A DNA stretch of 64,000 nucleotides from Streptomyces sp. NBC_00670 (GCF_036226765.1 NZ_CP109017.1:2557501-2621500), one strand, 5' to 3'; positions 28,377-37,651 are shown, counted from the first letter of the stretch. The notes: generated by a model from the sequence alone, not told the origin. A program made the numbers and translations.

Positions 28377-29950
28377 CTGCGGAAAGCACCGTTCCCTCCC
28401 CCGGCGGACAGCCGCGGGAGTACGGACACTCGCCCGTCTCGGTCATCCCTCCCCGTGAGGCCGTCGACGGTTACCGGCTGCCCGCCGGCCGCCCGCCCGC
28501 CGTACGGCGGCTGCCGGCGCCGCTGCTGCTCGCCGTGGACGCCGGTGCCGCGCTGCTCGCCGCCCTCGTGGTGGACGGGACCCGCGGTCACCCGCTGTTC
28601 GCGGGGGCGCTGCTGCTCGGCGTCCTGACGCTGAACGCGCGCGCCGGTCTGCACCGGCCGCCCGCCGTGCCGGTCCTGCTCGACGAACTGCCCGCGGTGT
28701 GCGGGCGGATCGCGGTGAGCTGGTGCGCGCTCGCGGCGCTCACCGCGGCGTTCGCTCCGGCGCACGCGTTCTCCGCGCACGCCCTCGTCCTGGGCTGCGC
28801 CCTGCAGTCCGGCGCGAGCGGCGCGGGCCGCGGCACCGTGCACTGGCTGCGCCGCCGGACACTGGTCCGCCGTCCGGGCGCCGCGCTGGTGGCGGGCGAC
28901 GCCGCCACCGCCCAGCGCGTGGCCGCGGCCTTCCTGCGCCACCCGGGCTGCGGGCTGCGCCCCGTCGGTGTGGTCGCCCCGGCGCAGTCCGCGGACGGCG
29001 ACGACGGGCTCCCGGTGCTGACCACGGGCGAGGAGGTGCGGCGGGCGTTCATCCAGAACGGCGTGCGCGCGATTCTCTTCGTCAGGGGCGCGGGTGAGCG
29101 CACGGGCGCGGGCACGCACGCCGGCGCCGACGCCGGTCCCGCCGATCCCCCGCTCGGCACCGAGCACCTGGCGCCGGCCCGTGAACTGGCCGCGGCCGGC
29201 TGCGCCCTGTGGGAGGTCGACGCGGCGCCCTGGGCGTACGACGTCCACCCGGCACACGCCGCCCCGTACACCGCACGCGCCCCCTACGCCCGAAGCGCGC
29301 GCGACCGCACCGAGCGGCTCGCCGGCTTCGTCTGCCGGCGGCTCGACGCTGCCGGCCGCGGCGACCGGAGCCTCGCCACCGAGGTGAAGCGGGCACTGGA
29401 CGTCCTGGTCTCCGGCGCCCTGCTGCTGTTCCTCTCCCCGCTGCTGCTGGGCTGCGCCCTCGTGCTGCGGCTGTCCGACGGGCCCGGCGTGGTGTTCCGG
29501 CAGGAGCGGATCGGCAAGGACGGCCGGCCGTTCACCCTGCTCAAGCTGCGCACGCACCGGCCGGCCGACGCGCACGAGGCCGCGACGCGCTGGAGCGTGG
29601 CGGGCGAGGCGGAGATGAGCCGGTTCTGCCGGTTCCTGCGCCGCTCCTCGCTGGACGAGCTGCTCCAGCTGTGGAACGTCTTCCGGGGCGACATGAGCCT
29701 GGTCGGCCCGCGCCCCGAACGTCCGTACTTCGTGCGTACGTTCAGCCAGGACCACCCCGGTTACGCGGCCCGGCACCGGATGCCGGTCGGCATCACGGGG
29801 CTCGCCCAGATCAGCGGATTGCGCGGGGACACGTCCATCGAGGACCGGGCCCGCTTCGACAACGCCTACATCGACGACTGGTCGCTGTGGCAGGACGTCT
29901 GCATCCTGCTGCGCACGGCGGCCGCGCTGGTCCGTCCGACGGGGAGCTGA
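28373..29950 (+). CDS. Polyprenyl glycosylphosphotransferase (initiating enzyme, WbaP/CpsE type)
   Basis: A 525-residue membrane protein whose GTG overlaps the upstream stop. The N-terminal half has several hydrophobic helices (about 45-150) and a CoA-binding-like region. From about residue 339 comes the bacterial sugar transferase domain: EVKRALDVLVSG, a membrane hairpin, VVFRQERIGKDGRPFTLLKLR, LDELLQLWNVFRGDMSLVGPRPE and ISGLRGDTS. Such enzymes load the first sugar-phosphate onto undecaprenyl phosphate. It commits the operon to a lipid-linked, Wzy-like polymer pathway. Confidence 0.9.
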   Translation: MTAESTVPSPGGQPREYGHSPVSVIPPREAVDGYRLPAGRPPAVRRLPAPLLLAVDAGAALLAALVVDGTRGHPLFAGALLLGVLTLNARAGLHRPPAVPVLLDELPAVCGRIAVSWCALAALTAAFAPAHAFSAHALVLGCALQSGASGAGRGTVHWLRRRTLVRRPGAALVAGDAATAQRVAAAFLRHPGCGLRPVGVVAPAQSADGDDGLPVLTTGEEVRRAFIQNGVRAILFVRGAGERTGAGTHAGADAGPADPPLGTEHLAPARELAAAGCALWEVDAAPWAYDVHPAHAAPYTARAPYARSARDRTERLAGFVCRRLDAAGRGDRSLATEVKRALDVLVSGALLLFLSPLLLGCALVLRLSDGPGVVFRQERIGKDGRPFTLLKLRTHRPADAHEAATRWSVAGEAEMSRFCRFLRRSSLDELLQLWNVFRGDMSLVGPRPERPYFVRTFSQDHPGYAARHRMPVGITGLAQISGLRGDTSIEDRARFDNAYIDDWSLWQDVCILLRTAAALVRPTGS

Positions 29951-29953
29951 CCG

Positions 29954-31396
29954 GTGAGCCACGTCGTCCCGCCGCTTCCCCACCCCGCGGGCCCCTCGGA
30001 CTCCCGTCCCTCCGCCGCACCACCGCCGTTCACGGGCACGCGGTTCGGCCGCCGGATCGCGGCCGTGGCGCCGGTGCTGCCCGCGGTCGCGGTCGTCGCG
30101 CTGCTCGCGCTGCCCGTCGACCCGGGCGGCGGGGGTGGCGCGACGGCGGCGGACGTCGCCTCGGGGGCGCTGGTGGTGTACTGCGCGCTCCGGCTCGTGC
30201 GCCGACGGCGGCGCCCGCTGTCGGTCACCGCGGCGGTGGTGCTGGGGCTGCCCGTCGTCGGGTTCGCCGCGGCGGCCCTCGGGGCGCCCTCGCCGGGCGA
30301 GGGGCTCGCCGGGTTCGGCCGCTATCTGCAGGTCTTCGTGCTCGTTCCGGCCGCCGTCGTCCTGCTGCTGCGGCACCGTGCCGATCTGCGGCTGCTCGCC
30401 TGGTCGCTGGTGGGGCTCGCGCTGTGGCAGGGGGCGCTCGGCGTGCACCAGTACGCCACCGGGACCGGCGCCTCGTACCGGGGCGAGGACATCCGGGCGG
30501 TGGGGACCTTCGGGGCGACGGACGTCATGGGGATGGCGGCGGTCGTGTCGTTCGGGGTGGTGTGCGCGGTCGGGCTCGCGCTGGGCGCCGGGGGCGTGCG
30601 GCAGCGCGTGTCCGCCCTGGTGTGCGCGCTGGCGCTGCTGGCGCCGCTCGCGCTGTCGTTCAGCCGGGGCGCGTGGATCGCGACCACCGTGGCCTGCGGC
30701 GCCCAGTTGCTGCTCGCCGGGGTACGGCGGGCGCTGCGGGTGCTCGCGGTCGTGGTGGCGGCGGGCCTGGTGCTGGTGGGCGGGTTCGGCGTCGGCTCGT
30801 CGATGCTGCAGGAACGGCTCAGCAGCATCGGCCAGGTCACGGACGCGCCGGACCAGTCCGTCACCGACCGGTACACGATGTGGGCGGCGGCGGTCGACAT
30901 GTGGAGCGACCACCCGCTGACCGGCGTCGGCCTCAAGGGCTTCCCCGAACACCGGGACGGCTACGCCTCGTTGGCGCTCTCCTCGGGCAGCGACACGGAG
31001 GGGGCGGGCGCCGCGTTCCGCAAGCAGCCGCTGCTGTCGCCGCACAACATGTACCTGCTCGTGCTCGGCGAACAGGGACTGCTCGGCGTGACGACCCTCG
31101 TCGGCGGCTGGCTCGCGCTGCTGGTGTGCGGGGTGCGCGGGCTGGTGCGGGTGCGGCGGGGGACGCCGGGCGCGTCCGGCTCCCTCGACTGCGCGCTCGT
31201 CGCCTGCGGGCTGCTGATCTGGCAGCTCATCGACTTCGCGTACGGCGACATCGGCGGGCCCTCGACCGCGCTGACCGCCGTCTGCCTCGGCCTGGTGGCC
31301 CGCTGGGCGCTGGCCGACCCGGCCTGCGCGGCCGCCCCGCCCGTCCGGCCCCGTACGCACGCCCCGTCGTCCCCGAAGGAGGCCGCGGCACGATGA
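29954..31396 (+). CDS. O-antigen ligase / Wzy-like membrane protein
   Basis: A 480-residue polytopic protein with about 10-12 hydrophobic segments and a GTG start three bases after the previous stop. The large extracytoplasmic loop (about 270-360) carries DRYTMWAAAVDMWSDHPLTGVGLKGF and LSPHNMYLLVLGEQG, the hallmark of the Wzy_C/O-antigen ligase family. It probably polymerises lipid-linked repeats or ligates the chain to an acceptor. Ligase and polymerase activities cannot be separated by sequence. Confidence 0.83.
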   Translation: MSHVVPPLPHPAGPSDSRPSAAPPPFTGTRFGRRIAAVAPVLPAVAVVALLALPVDPGGGGGATAADVASGALVVYCALRLVRRRRRPLSVTAAVVLGLPVVGFAAAALGAPSPGEGLAGFGRYLQVFVLVPAAVVLLLRHRADLRLLAWSLVGLALWQGALGVHQYATGTGASYRGEDIRAVGTFGATDVMGMAAVVSFGVVCAVGLALGAGGVRQRVSALVCALALLAPLALSFSRGAWIATTVACGAQLLLAGVRRALRVLAVVVAAGLVLVGGFGVGSSMLQERLSSIGQVTDAPDQSVTDRYTMWAAAVDMWSDHPLTGVGLKGFPEHRDGYASLALSSGSDTEGAGAAFRKQPLLSPHNMYLLVLGEQGLLGVTTLVGGWLALLVCGVRGLVRVRRGTPGASGSLDCALVACGLLIWQLIDFAYGDIGGPSTALTAVCLGLVARWALADPACAAAPPVRPRTHAPSSPKEAAAR

Positions 31397-33285
31397 CGGT
31401 GACCCCGCCCCACGCAGCCACCGGCGCCGACAGCCGCGAAGGCGCGGACGCCACGGCCGGCGCCGCCGGTGACGCCACCGAAGTCGCGCCCGTCCCCACC
31501 GCCCGTGCGGCCGCCGACGCGCAGCCCTCCGGGCTCGGCCCCGCCACCGGACGGTTCCTCGCCAGAGCCGCCCTCGTCACCATCGGCCTGTCGATCGCGG
31601 GGGCGGTGCTCGGGCTCGGCCGCGACCAGGCGCTCGCCCGGCTGTTCGGCGCCGGGCCGGAGACGGACGCGTTCCTGGTGGCCTGGACGGTCCCGGAGTT
31701 CGCGGCGACGCTGCTGATCGAGGACGGGCTCGCGTTCGTCCTCGTACCGGCGTTCAGCCGCGCGCTGGCGCGCAGGGCGCAAGGGGGCGCGGACGATCCG
31801 GTGCGCGCGCTGGTCCGCACGACCCTGCCGCGCCTGGTACCGGCGTTCCTCGCCGTGTCCGCGCTGCTGATCGTCGGGGCGCCGTACCTGGTCGCGGCGC
31901 TCGCGCCCGGACTGCCCGACCCCGGGCTCGCGGTGGACTGCACGCGGCTGACGGCGACCTGTGTCCTGAGCTTCGGGCTGGCCGGGTACTGCAGCGCGGC
32001 GCTCCGCGCCCACCGGCGGTTCGTGGCACCGGCCGCGATCTACGTCGCCTACAACGCCGCCATCATCGCGGCGATGTTCCTGCTCGGTGCCGACTGGGGC
32101 GTGCGGTCGGCAGCGGCCGGGGTGGCGGCCGGCGGCCTGCTCATGGCGGCCGTACAGGTGCCGTCGCTGTGGCGCCGGCTGCGGGCGGGGGAGGCGGGGA
32201 CGGCGGCCGCCCCGTCCCCCGCGACCGAGACGGCCGAGGCGACCCGTGCGACCGGGACGACCCATGCGACCGGGACGACCCATGCGACCGGGACGACCCA
32301 TGCGGCCGGGACGACCCATGCGGCCGGGAGGACCCACGGGCCCGACACGGACAAGCCGGCCGACACGGACGACCGGGCCCCCGCCGAACCGGTCGGCCCC
32401 CTCCGCTCCTCCGTCGACCTCGCCGCCATCTCCACCGTGCTGATGTTCGCCCTGGCCCGGCAGTCGCAGGTGCTCGTCGAGCGGTTCCTGGGCTCCTCGC
32501 TGCCCGCCGGGGCCATCTCGCACCTCAACTACGCGCAGAAGGTCGCCCAGATGCCGATGGTGATCGCGCTGATGCTGTGCACCGTCACCTTCCCGGTGGT
32601 GGCGCAGGCGCTGGCCGAGGGTGACACCGAGCGTGCGCGGGGGCGCGTGGAGCGGGACCTCGCGCTGGTGTCGTGCACGGTCCTGGTGGGCGCCGCCGCC
32701 GTGGTCGCGTGCGCCCCGCAGATCATCGAACTCCTCTTCCAGCGCGGCGCGTTCACCGCGCGCGACACCGAGGCCACCGCCGCCGTGATGCGGGTGTACG
32801 CGCTCGGGCTGCTCGGGCACACGCTGGTGGGCGCGCTGGCCCGCTCGTACTTCTCCGGCGGTCGGCCCACCTGGTACCCGATGTTCGCGATGGCCGCGGG
32901 CGTCGCCGTCACCTCCTGGCTCGGCGTGCTGACGGTCGGCTCCTGGGGGGTGTGCGGGATCGCCGCCGCCAACGCGGCCGGGGTCACGCTCAGCGCCGGT
33001 GTCCTGCTGTACGGGATGGGCGCGCGCAGCGTGCCGGTCCGGATCCGCGCGGTGCTCACCGAGATCGGCAGGCCGGTGCGGGCGGCGCTGGTGGCCGCCG
33101 CGCTGGGCACGTTCTGCGCGAGCCGCGTGGACTCGCCCGTGCTGGGCCTGGCCGTCGGCTCCGTGGTCGTGGCCGTCGTGTTCGTCCTGGTCGCCTGGGC
33201 GCTCGGCGCCCAGGCGGTCGCCCCCGCCGTCCGCTCCGTCACCCGCTCCGTCACCCGGAGGCTCGCCCATGTCCGTGCCCGCTGA
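31393..33285 (+). CDS. MurJ/MviN-family lipid-linked oligosaccharide flippase
   Basis: A 630-residue member of the MviN (MurJ) group of the MOP exporter superfamily, starting in an ATGA overlap. A disordered N terminus of about 50 residues precedes the core, which starts GLSIAGAVLGLGRDQALARLFG, then RLTATCVLSFGLAGYCSAALRA, HLNYAQKVAQMP and VMRVYALGLLGHTLVGALARSYF. An inserted Thr/His/Gly-rich repeat (about residues 280-330) separates the two halves. In this operon it most likely flips the lipid-linked repeat unit, the Wzx role, rather than lipid II. Confidence 0.85.
   Translation: MTVTPPHAATGADSREGADATAGAAGDATEVAPVPTARAAADAQPSGLGPATGRFLARAALVTIGLSIAGAVLGLGRDQALARLFGAGPETDAFLVAWTVPEFAATLLIEDGLAFVLVPAFSRALARRAQGGADDPVRALVRTTLPRLVPAFLAVSALLIVGAPYLVAALAPGLPDPGLAVDCTRLTATCVLSFGLAGYCSAALRAHRRFVAPAAIYVAYNAAIIAAMFLLGADWGVRSAAAGVAAGGLLMAAVQVPSLWRRLRAGEAGTAAAPSPATETAEATRATGTTHATGTTHATGTTHAAGTTHAAGRTHGPDTDKPADTDDRAPAEPVGPLRSSVDLAAISTVLMFALARQSQVLVERFLGSSLPAGAISHLNYAQKVAQMPMVIALMLCTVTFPVVAQALAEGDTERARGRVERDLALVSCTVLVGAAAVVACAPQIIELLFQRGAFTARDTEATAAVMRVYALGLLGHTLVGALARSYFSGGRPTWYPMFAMAAGVAVTSWLGVLTVGSWGVCGIAAANAAGVTLSAGVLLYGMGARSVPVRIRAVLTEIGRPVRAALVAAALGTFCASRVDSPVLGLAVGSVVVAVVFVLVAWALGAQAVAPAVRSVTRSVTRRLAHVRAR
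32248..32337 (+). repeat. 18-bp tandem repeat (5 units) inside the flippase gene
   Basis: Five in-frame units of gcgaccgggacgacccat (the last two with gcggcc, and the final one further altered) encode ATGTTH/AAGTTH hexapeptides in the cytoplasmic loop between the two halves. The unit length preserves the frame, so copy number can vary between strains without disrupting the protein. Confidence 0.9.
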
Positions 33286-34066
33286 CGCCACGCGCACCGC
33301 CGCGCCCGCCACGTCCGCCGTCCGCGCCGTCCACGATCCCCGGACGGCCGCCCCCGCCGTGCCGTGGATCGCCATGTACCACTCGGTGGGCGACTGCTCC
33401 GACGACCCGTACCGCGTCACCGTCTCCCCCGGGCGCCTCGACCAGCAGCTCGGCGCGCTGCGCCGCCGGGGTCTGCGCGGGGTGGGCGTGGCCGAGCTGC
33501 TGGCCGCCCGCGCGCGCGGCGCGGGCGCGGGGCTCGTGGGGCTCACGTTCGACGACGGGTACGCCGACTTCGTCTCCGCCGCGCTGCCCCTGCTGCGCCG
33601 GCACGGCTGCGGCGCCACCCTCTACGTCCTGCCCGGCCGGCTCGGCGGCGACAACGCCTGGGATCCGCTCGGCCCGCGCAAGCCGCTCCTCGACGCGGAC
33701 GGCATCCGGGAGGCCGCCGCGGCCGACGGCATCGAGATCGGCTCGCACGGGCTCACCCACCTCGACCTCACCCGCGTCGACGACGAGACGCTGCGCGCCG
33801 AGGTCGCGGACAGCCGGGCGGTGCTCTCGGAGCTGGTCGGGGCGCATGTGCCGGGCTTCTGCTACCCGTACGGGACGGTCGACCGCCGGGTCGCCGACGC
33901 CGTACGGGACGCGGGGTACGTGTACGGGTGCGCCATCGACCCCGGTCCGCTGACCGGGCCGTTCGCGCTGCCGCGGCTGCACGTCGGCGAGCGCGACACG
34001 CCGCTGCGGCTGGCGCTCAAGCGCCGGCTGCACCGGTGGCGCCGCCGCCCCGCCGAGGGGGTGTGA
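33269..34066 (+). CDS. Polysaccharide deacetylase (NodB/CE4)
   Basis: A 265-residue CE4 enzyme. The ATG at 33269, with GGAGG 7 bases before it, lies 17 bases inside the flippase gene. Motif 1 is LTFDDGYADF (base and metal-binding Asp pair), motif 2 GSHGLTHLDL (metal His pair) and motif 3-like region FCYPYGTVDRRV. There is no signal peptide, so it acts on a cytoplasmic or membrane-facing intermediate unless exported atypically. It probably removes acetyl groups from amino sugars in the polymer. Confidence 0.87.
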   Translation: MSVPADATRTAAPATSAVRAVHDPRTAAPAVPWIAMYHSVGDCSDDPYRVTVSPGRLDQQLGALRRRGLRGVGVAELLAARARGAGAGLVGLTFDDGYADFVSAALPLLRRHGCGATLYVLPGRLGGDNAWDPLGPRKPLLDADGIREAAAADGIEIGSHGLTHLDLTRVDDETLRAEVADSRAVLSELVGAHVPGFCYPYGTVDRRVADAVRDAGYVYGCAIDPGPLTGPFALPRLHVGERDTPLRLALKRRLHRWRRRPAEGV

Positions 34067-34071
34067 CCGCG

Positions 34072-35214
34072 ATGCGGGTCCTGCACGTCATCACCGGGCT
34101 CGGCGTCGGCGGCGCCGAACAGCAGCTGCGGCTGCTGCTCCGCCATCTGCCGGTGACCTGCGAGGTCGTCACGCTCACCAACCCGGGCCCGGTCGCCGCC
34201 GGGCTGGCCGCCGACGGGGTCCGGGTGCACCACCTCGGGATGGCCGGCAACCGCGACCTGTCCGCGCTGCCGCGCCTGGTCCGGCTGGTCCGGCGCGGCG
34301 GCTACGACCTCGTCCACACGCACCTGTACCGGGCCTGCCTCTACGGGCGGATCGCCGCGCGGCTGGCCGGCGTCCGGGCGGTCGTCGCCACCGAGCACTC
34401 GCTCGGCGACTCGCAGTTGGAGGGCCGTGCGCTGGGCGCCGGGGTGCGCGCGCTGTACCTGGCGGGCGAGCGGCTGGGCCGGACCACGGTCGCCGTCTCC
34501 CCCACCGTCGCCGACCGGCTCGAGCGGTGGGGCGTGCCGGCGCCGCGCATCGAGGTCGTGCCGAACGGCATCGACGCGGGTCTCTTCCGCTTCGACGCGG
34601 AGCGCCGGGCGCGCGCCCGGCGGGAGCTGGGGCTGCCGGCCCAGGCGTACGTCGTCGGGGGTGTCGGGCGGCTCGCGCCGGGCAAACGGTTCGACGTCCT
34701 CGTCGACGCACTCGCGCTGCTGCCCGGTGACGTACGGCTGCTGCTGGTCGGGGCCGGGCCCGAGGAGGGCGCGCTGCGGGCCGCGGCGCGGCGGGCCGGG
34801 CTCGCGGGGCGGGTGCTGTTCGCCGGGGAGCGGCCGGTCGTGGCCGACGGCACGCCCGGGCCCGATCTGCCGTCGCTGCTCGCCGCCATGGATGTGTTCG
34901 CCTCGCCGTCGCCCGAGGAGGCGTTCGGGCTCGCGCCCGTCGAGGCGCTCGCGGCGGGACTGCCCGTGCGGTACGTGTCCTGCCCGGCGATCGACGATCT
35001 GCCGCCGGGCGCGGCGGGGGGCGCGGAGCGCGTCGAGTGCGCCCCGGAGTCCTTCGCACGCGCCATCACCCGCGTCCGCGCCCGGGGTGCGCTCCCGCGC
35101 GAACCGGCGGACGCCGCCCACCACTACTGCGTCACGCGCAGCGCCGCCCGCCTGATGGGCGTGTACGCGGCCGCCGTCGCCCGTCCCACACCAGCAGGAG
35201 CGAGTTCCCGATGA
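34072..35214 (+). CDS. Glycosyltransferase family 4
   Basis: A 380-residue GT-B enzyme starting MRVLHVITGLGVGGAEQQLRLLL, the classic GT4 acceptor-domain start. The donor domain has GVGRLAPGKRFDVLVDAL, LVGAGPEE and SPSPEEAFGLAPVEALAAGLPV with the E-x7-E motif. The ATG at 34072 is preferred because GAGGGGG precedes it. A GTG at 34063 overlapping the upstream stop is the alternative. It adds a later sugar to the repeat unit. The stop overlaps the next ATG. Confidence 0.88.
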   Translation: MRVLHVITGLGVGGAEQQLRLLLRHLPVTCEVVTLTNPGPVAAGLAADGVRVHHLGMAGNRDLSALPRLVRLVRRGGYDLVHTHLYRACLYGRIAARLAGVRAVVATEHSLGDSQLEGRALGAGVRALYLAGERLGRTTVAVSPTVADRLERWGVPAPRIEVVPNGIDAGLFRFDAERRARARRELGLPAQAYVVGGVGRLAPGKRFDVLVDALALLPGDVRLLLVGAGPEEGALRAAARRAGLAGRVLFAGERPVVADGTPGPDLPSLLAAMDVFASPSPEEAFGLAPVEALAAGLPVRYVSCPAIDDLPPGAAGGAERVECAPESFARAITRVRARGALPREPADAAHHYCVTRSAARLMGVYAAAVARPTPAGASSR

Positions 35215-35870
35215 CCGAGAATCCCACCCGAAAGCGCCGCTTCGCAGGCGCGCTGCCGACGCGCGTCAAGGCGCTGCCGCCGTGGACGCTGGTCGCGGCC
35301 GGCGTCCTGTGCGGCGGGCTCGCCGGCGGGGCGTACGGGGAGCTGCGGGCCCCTGAGTACAGCGCCTCCAGCTACGTCGTCGCCGTGCCGACCGAGAAGT
35401 CGGACCCGGCCTCGGCGACCGGGTTCGCGCAGGCCTACGGGCGGGTCGCCACGCAGCTCGCGGTGCTCGGGGACGCGCAGGTGTGGGCGGGGGTGCCGGT
35501 TTCGACGCTGCGGAGCAGCGTGCGGGCGGCCACCTCGCCGGACGCGCCGATGATCTCGGTCACGGCGACGTCCGCGCGGCCCGACCTGGCCGCGGACATC
35601 GCCAACGCGGTGGCGCGTTCGCTGACCCGGCACGCGAACGACACGCAGTCCAGTACGCACGTGAAGCTGGTGAACTTCTCCCGCGCGGTCGAGCCGACGG
35701 CGCCGTCGTCGCCGTCCGCGCCGCTCACCGGGCTGGTCGGGGCGGGTGCGGGCGGCCTCCTCGGTGGCCTGGCCCTCCTGGTCCGCCCCCGCCGCACCCC
35801 CGAGGACCCGCCCCGCCCCGCCTCGGTCCCCAGCCCGGCCCAGGCCGCCGACGTCCACGGCCAACTGTGA
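35211..35870 (+). CDS. Wzz-like chain-length/co-polymerase protein
   Basis: A 219-residue protein starting in an ATGA overlap. A first transmembrane helix (about 26-44, WTLVAAGVLCGGLAGG) ends in the loop YSASSYVVAVP. An extracytoplasmic helical domain (about 55-165) follows, then a second helix (LTGLVGAGAGGLLGGLALLV), leaving a Pro-rich cytoplasmic tail. This two-helix topology fits polysaccharide co-polymerases that set chain length. No BY-kinase domain is attached, so it resembles kinase-free Wzz or CapA-like proteins. Confidence 0.75.
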   Translation: MTENPTRKRRFAGALPTRVKALPPWTLVAAGVLCGGLAGGAYGELRAPEYSASSYVVAVPTEKSDPASATGFAQAYGRVATQLAVLGDAQVWAGVPVSTLRSSVRAATSPDAPMISVTATSARPDLAADIANAVARSLTRHANDTQSSTHVKLVNFSRAVEPTAPSSPSAPLTGLVGAGAGGLLGGLALLVRPRRTPEDPPRPASVPSPAQAADVHGQL

Positions 35871-37651
35871 ACCCCACGGTGCGCACGGGACGATCCCGGC
35901 TTCCGGAACGCCCACCGGTGCCGGCACACGGGGGCGGGCCGGAGCCCGGGCCTGGGCTGACGCCTGGGTCCGGTGCCGGTCCGGGCTCTGGGTCCGGGTC
36001 CGGGACGGAGCCCGGGTCCTGGACGGAACCCCGGGCGGGGTCCGAGGCCGGAGCCGGGCGAAAGCACGGGACGGAACCCGGGTCCGGGACGAAGCCCCGG
36101 GCCGGGTCCGAGCCCGAGGCCGGGTCAGAACGGAAGCCCGGGGCAGGCTCCGAGGCCGGGGCCGGGCGGAAGCCCGGGGCAGGGTCCGAGGCCGGATCGG
36201 AGCCCGGTCCCGAGGCCGCGTCCGAAGCCGAGGTCGGCCCGTCGGCCGCCGAAGCCGGCCCGCAGGCCGCCACGACCGCCGTCGAGGCGGGCCCGTCGGC
36301 CGCAGAGGCCACCGCCGAAGCCGGCCCGCCGGCCACCGCGACCGCCGTCGAAGCGGGCCCGTCGGCCGCCGAAGCCACCGCCGAAGGCGGCCCGCCGGCC
36401 ACCGCGACCGTCGGTGAGGCGGGCCCGTCGGCCGCCGCGGCCACCGCCGAGGTCGGCCCACCGACCGCCACCGTCGCCGGCGGGGCCGGTTCGTCGGCCG
36501 GGTCCTCGGACCGCCGGGCCCCCGCGCGAACCGGCCGGAGCCGGCTCGTCGTCGAGGTCGTGCGGGACGCTCGCGCGTTCGCCGCGCTCGCGCCCGCGTG
36601 GGGGCGGCTGCACCGACGGTGCGAGAGTGCGACGCCGTTCCAGAGTCACGCCTGGGCGTACTCCTGGTGGCTGTCGTACGGGCGCCGCGGCCGGCTGCGG
36701 CTCGTCGTCGTGCGGGACGGCGCCGAGTTGCGCGCCGTCGCCCCGCTGACGCGGGTGCGCGGGCCCGTGCCCGCCCTCGTGCCGCTCGGCGGCGCGCTCT
36801 CGGACTACGCCGACGTCCTGCTCGACGACGCGTACGCCGGCCCCGCCGCCGCCGCGCTCGCCGAGGGCCTGGCCGCCGCCGCCCGCACCGCGGTGATCGA
36901 CTTCCGCGAGGTGCGGCCCGGCGGCGCCGTCGAACAGGTCTACGACCTCTGGCGCGGCCCCCGCCGGCGCCTGGAGGACTCACTCTGTCTGGAGCTGCCC
37001 GCCGCCCCGATGGCCGAGCTGGTCGCCCGCCTCCCCTCCGGCAAGGCGCAGCGTGTGCGCGCCAAGCTCCGCAAGCTGGACGCCCTCGGCGTGCGGCGTA
37101 CGGTCGTACCGCCGGACGGGGTCGAGACGGCGCTGCACCGGCTGCTGGAGCTGCACCGGTTGCAGTGGCGCGGCCGGAAGGTGACGGCGGAGCACCTCAC
37201 GGACCGGTTCGCCGCGCACCTGGTGCGGGCGGTCGGGCCGATGGTGCGCGACGGGGACGCGGTGGTGACCGAGTTCCGACTCGACGGCGACGTGGCCGCC
37301 GTCGACCTCACGCTGCTGTCCCGGCGCCTGGCCGGCGGCTACCTCTACGGCGCCCATCCCCGGCTGCGCGAGCGCAAGGCGGACGTCGCGGTGATGCTCC
37401 TCGACGCGTGCAGCCGTCATACGGGACCGGAGGACGGCCGCACGACGCTGAGCCTGCTGCGCGGCGACGAGCCGTACAAGCACCACTGGCGCCCCGTCCC
37501 GGTCGCCAACCAGCGGCTGCTGCTGGCCCGCCGACGCACCGCGCCGCTGATCGGCGCGGTCCTCTGCGACGTCGCCGCGCGCCGGCGCGGCAAGGAGCTG
37601 CTGCGGCGCCGGCGCGAGCGCGGGGGCGGGGACGGGGGCGGCGGTGGCTGA
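35867..37651 (+). CDS. GNAT (BioF2/FemAB-like) transferase with long repetitive N terminus
   Basis: A 594-residue protein starting at a GTGA overlap. The first 220 residues are low complexity: first Gly/Pro/Ser/Glu repeats of the PGSGT(E/K)P type, then Ala-rich repeats EAGPSAAEATAEAGPPATATAV. From about 224 comes an acetyltransferase-like domain of the type annotated CelD/BioF2: PAWGRLHRRCESATPFQSHAWAYSW, LPSGKAQRVRAKLRKLDALG, LHRLQWRGRK and YKHHWRPV. It may add an acyl or aminoacyl group to the polymer or its lipid carrier. It is the last gene of the operon. Confidence 0.78.
   Translation: MNPTVRTGRSRLPERPPVPAHGGGPEPGPGLTPGSGAGPGSGSGSGTEPGSWTEPRAGSEAGAGRKHGTEPGSGTKPRAGSEPEAGSERKPGAGSEAGAGRKPGAGSEAGSEPGPEAASEAEVGPSAAEAGPQAATTAVEAGPSAAEATAEAGPPATATAVEAGPSAAEATAEGGPPATATVGEAGPSAAAATAEVGPPTATVAGGAGSSAGSSDRRAPARTGRSRLVVEVVRDARAFAALAPAWGRLHRRCESATPFQSHAWAYSWWLSYGRRGRLRLVVVRDGAELRAVAPLTRVRGPVPALVPLGGALSDYADVLLDDAYAGPAAAALAEGLAAAARTAVIDFREVRPGGAVEQVYDLWRGPRRRLEDSLCLELPAAPMAELVARLPSGKAQRVRAKLRKLDALGVRRTVVPPDGVETALHRLLELHRLQWRGRKVTAEHLTDRFAAHLVRAVGPMVRDGDAVVTEFRLDGDVAAVDLTLLSRRLAGGYLYGAHPRLRERKADVAVMLLDACSRHTGPEDGRTTLSLLRGDEPYKHHWRPVPVANQRLLLARRRTAPLIGAVLCDVAARRRGKELLRRRRERGGGDGGGGG
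35940..36500 (+). repeat. Degenerate repeat tract encoding the low-complexity N terminus
   Basis: Two repeat types follow one another. The first is a cccgggtccgggac/gaagcccggg array (about 35940-36230). The second is a 60-66 base unit with gaggcgggcccgtcggccgc cores (about 36230-36480). Both stay in frame with the GNAT-type protein. Confidence 0.7.

Noticed and set aside
28271..31360. A 1029-codon minus-strand frame opposite the polysaccharide operon
   Set aside because: Composition is Arg/Gly/His-rich without domains. The plus strand encodes coupled genes with conserved motifs.
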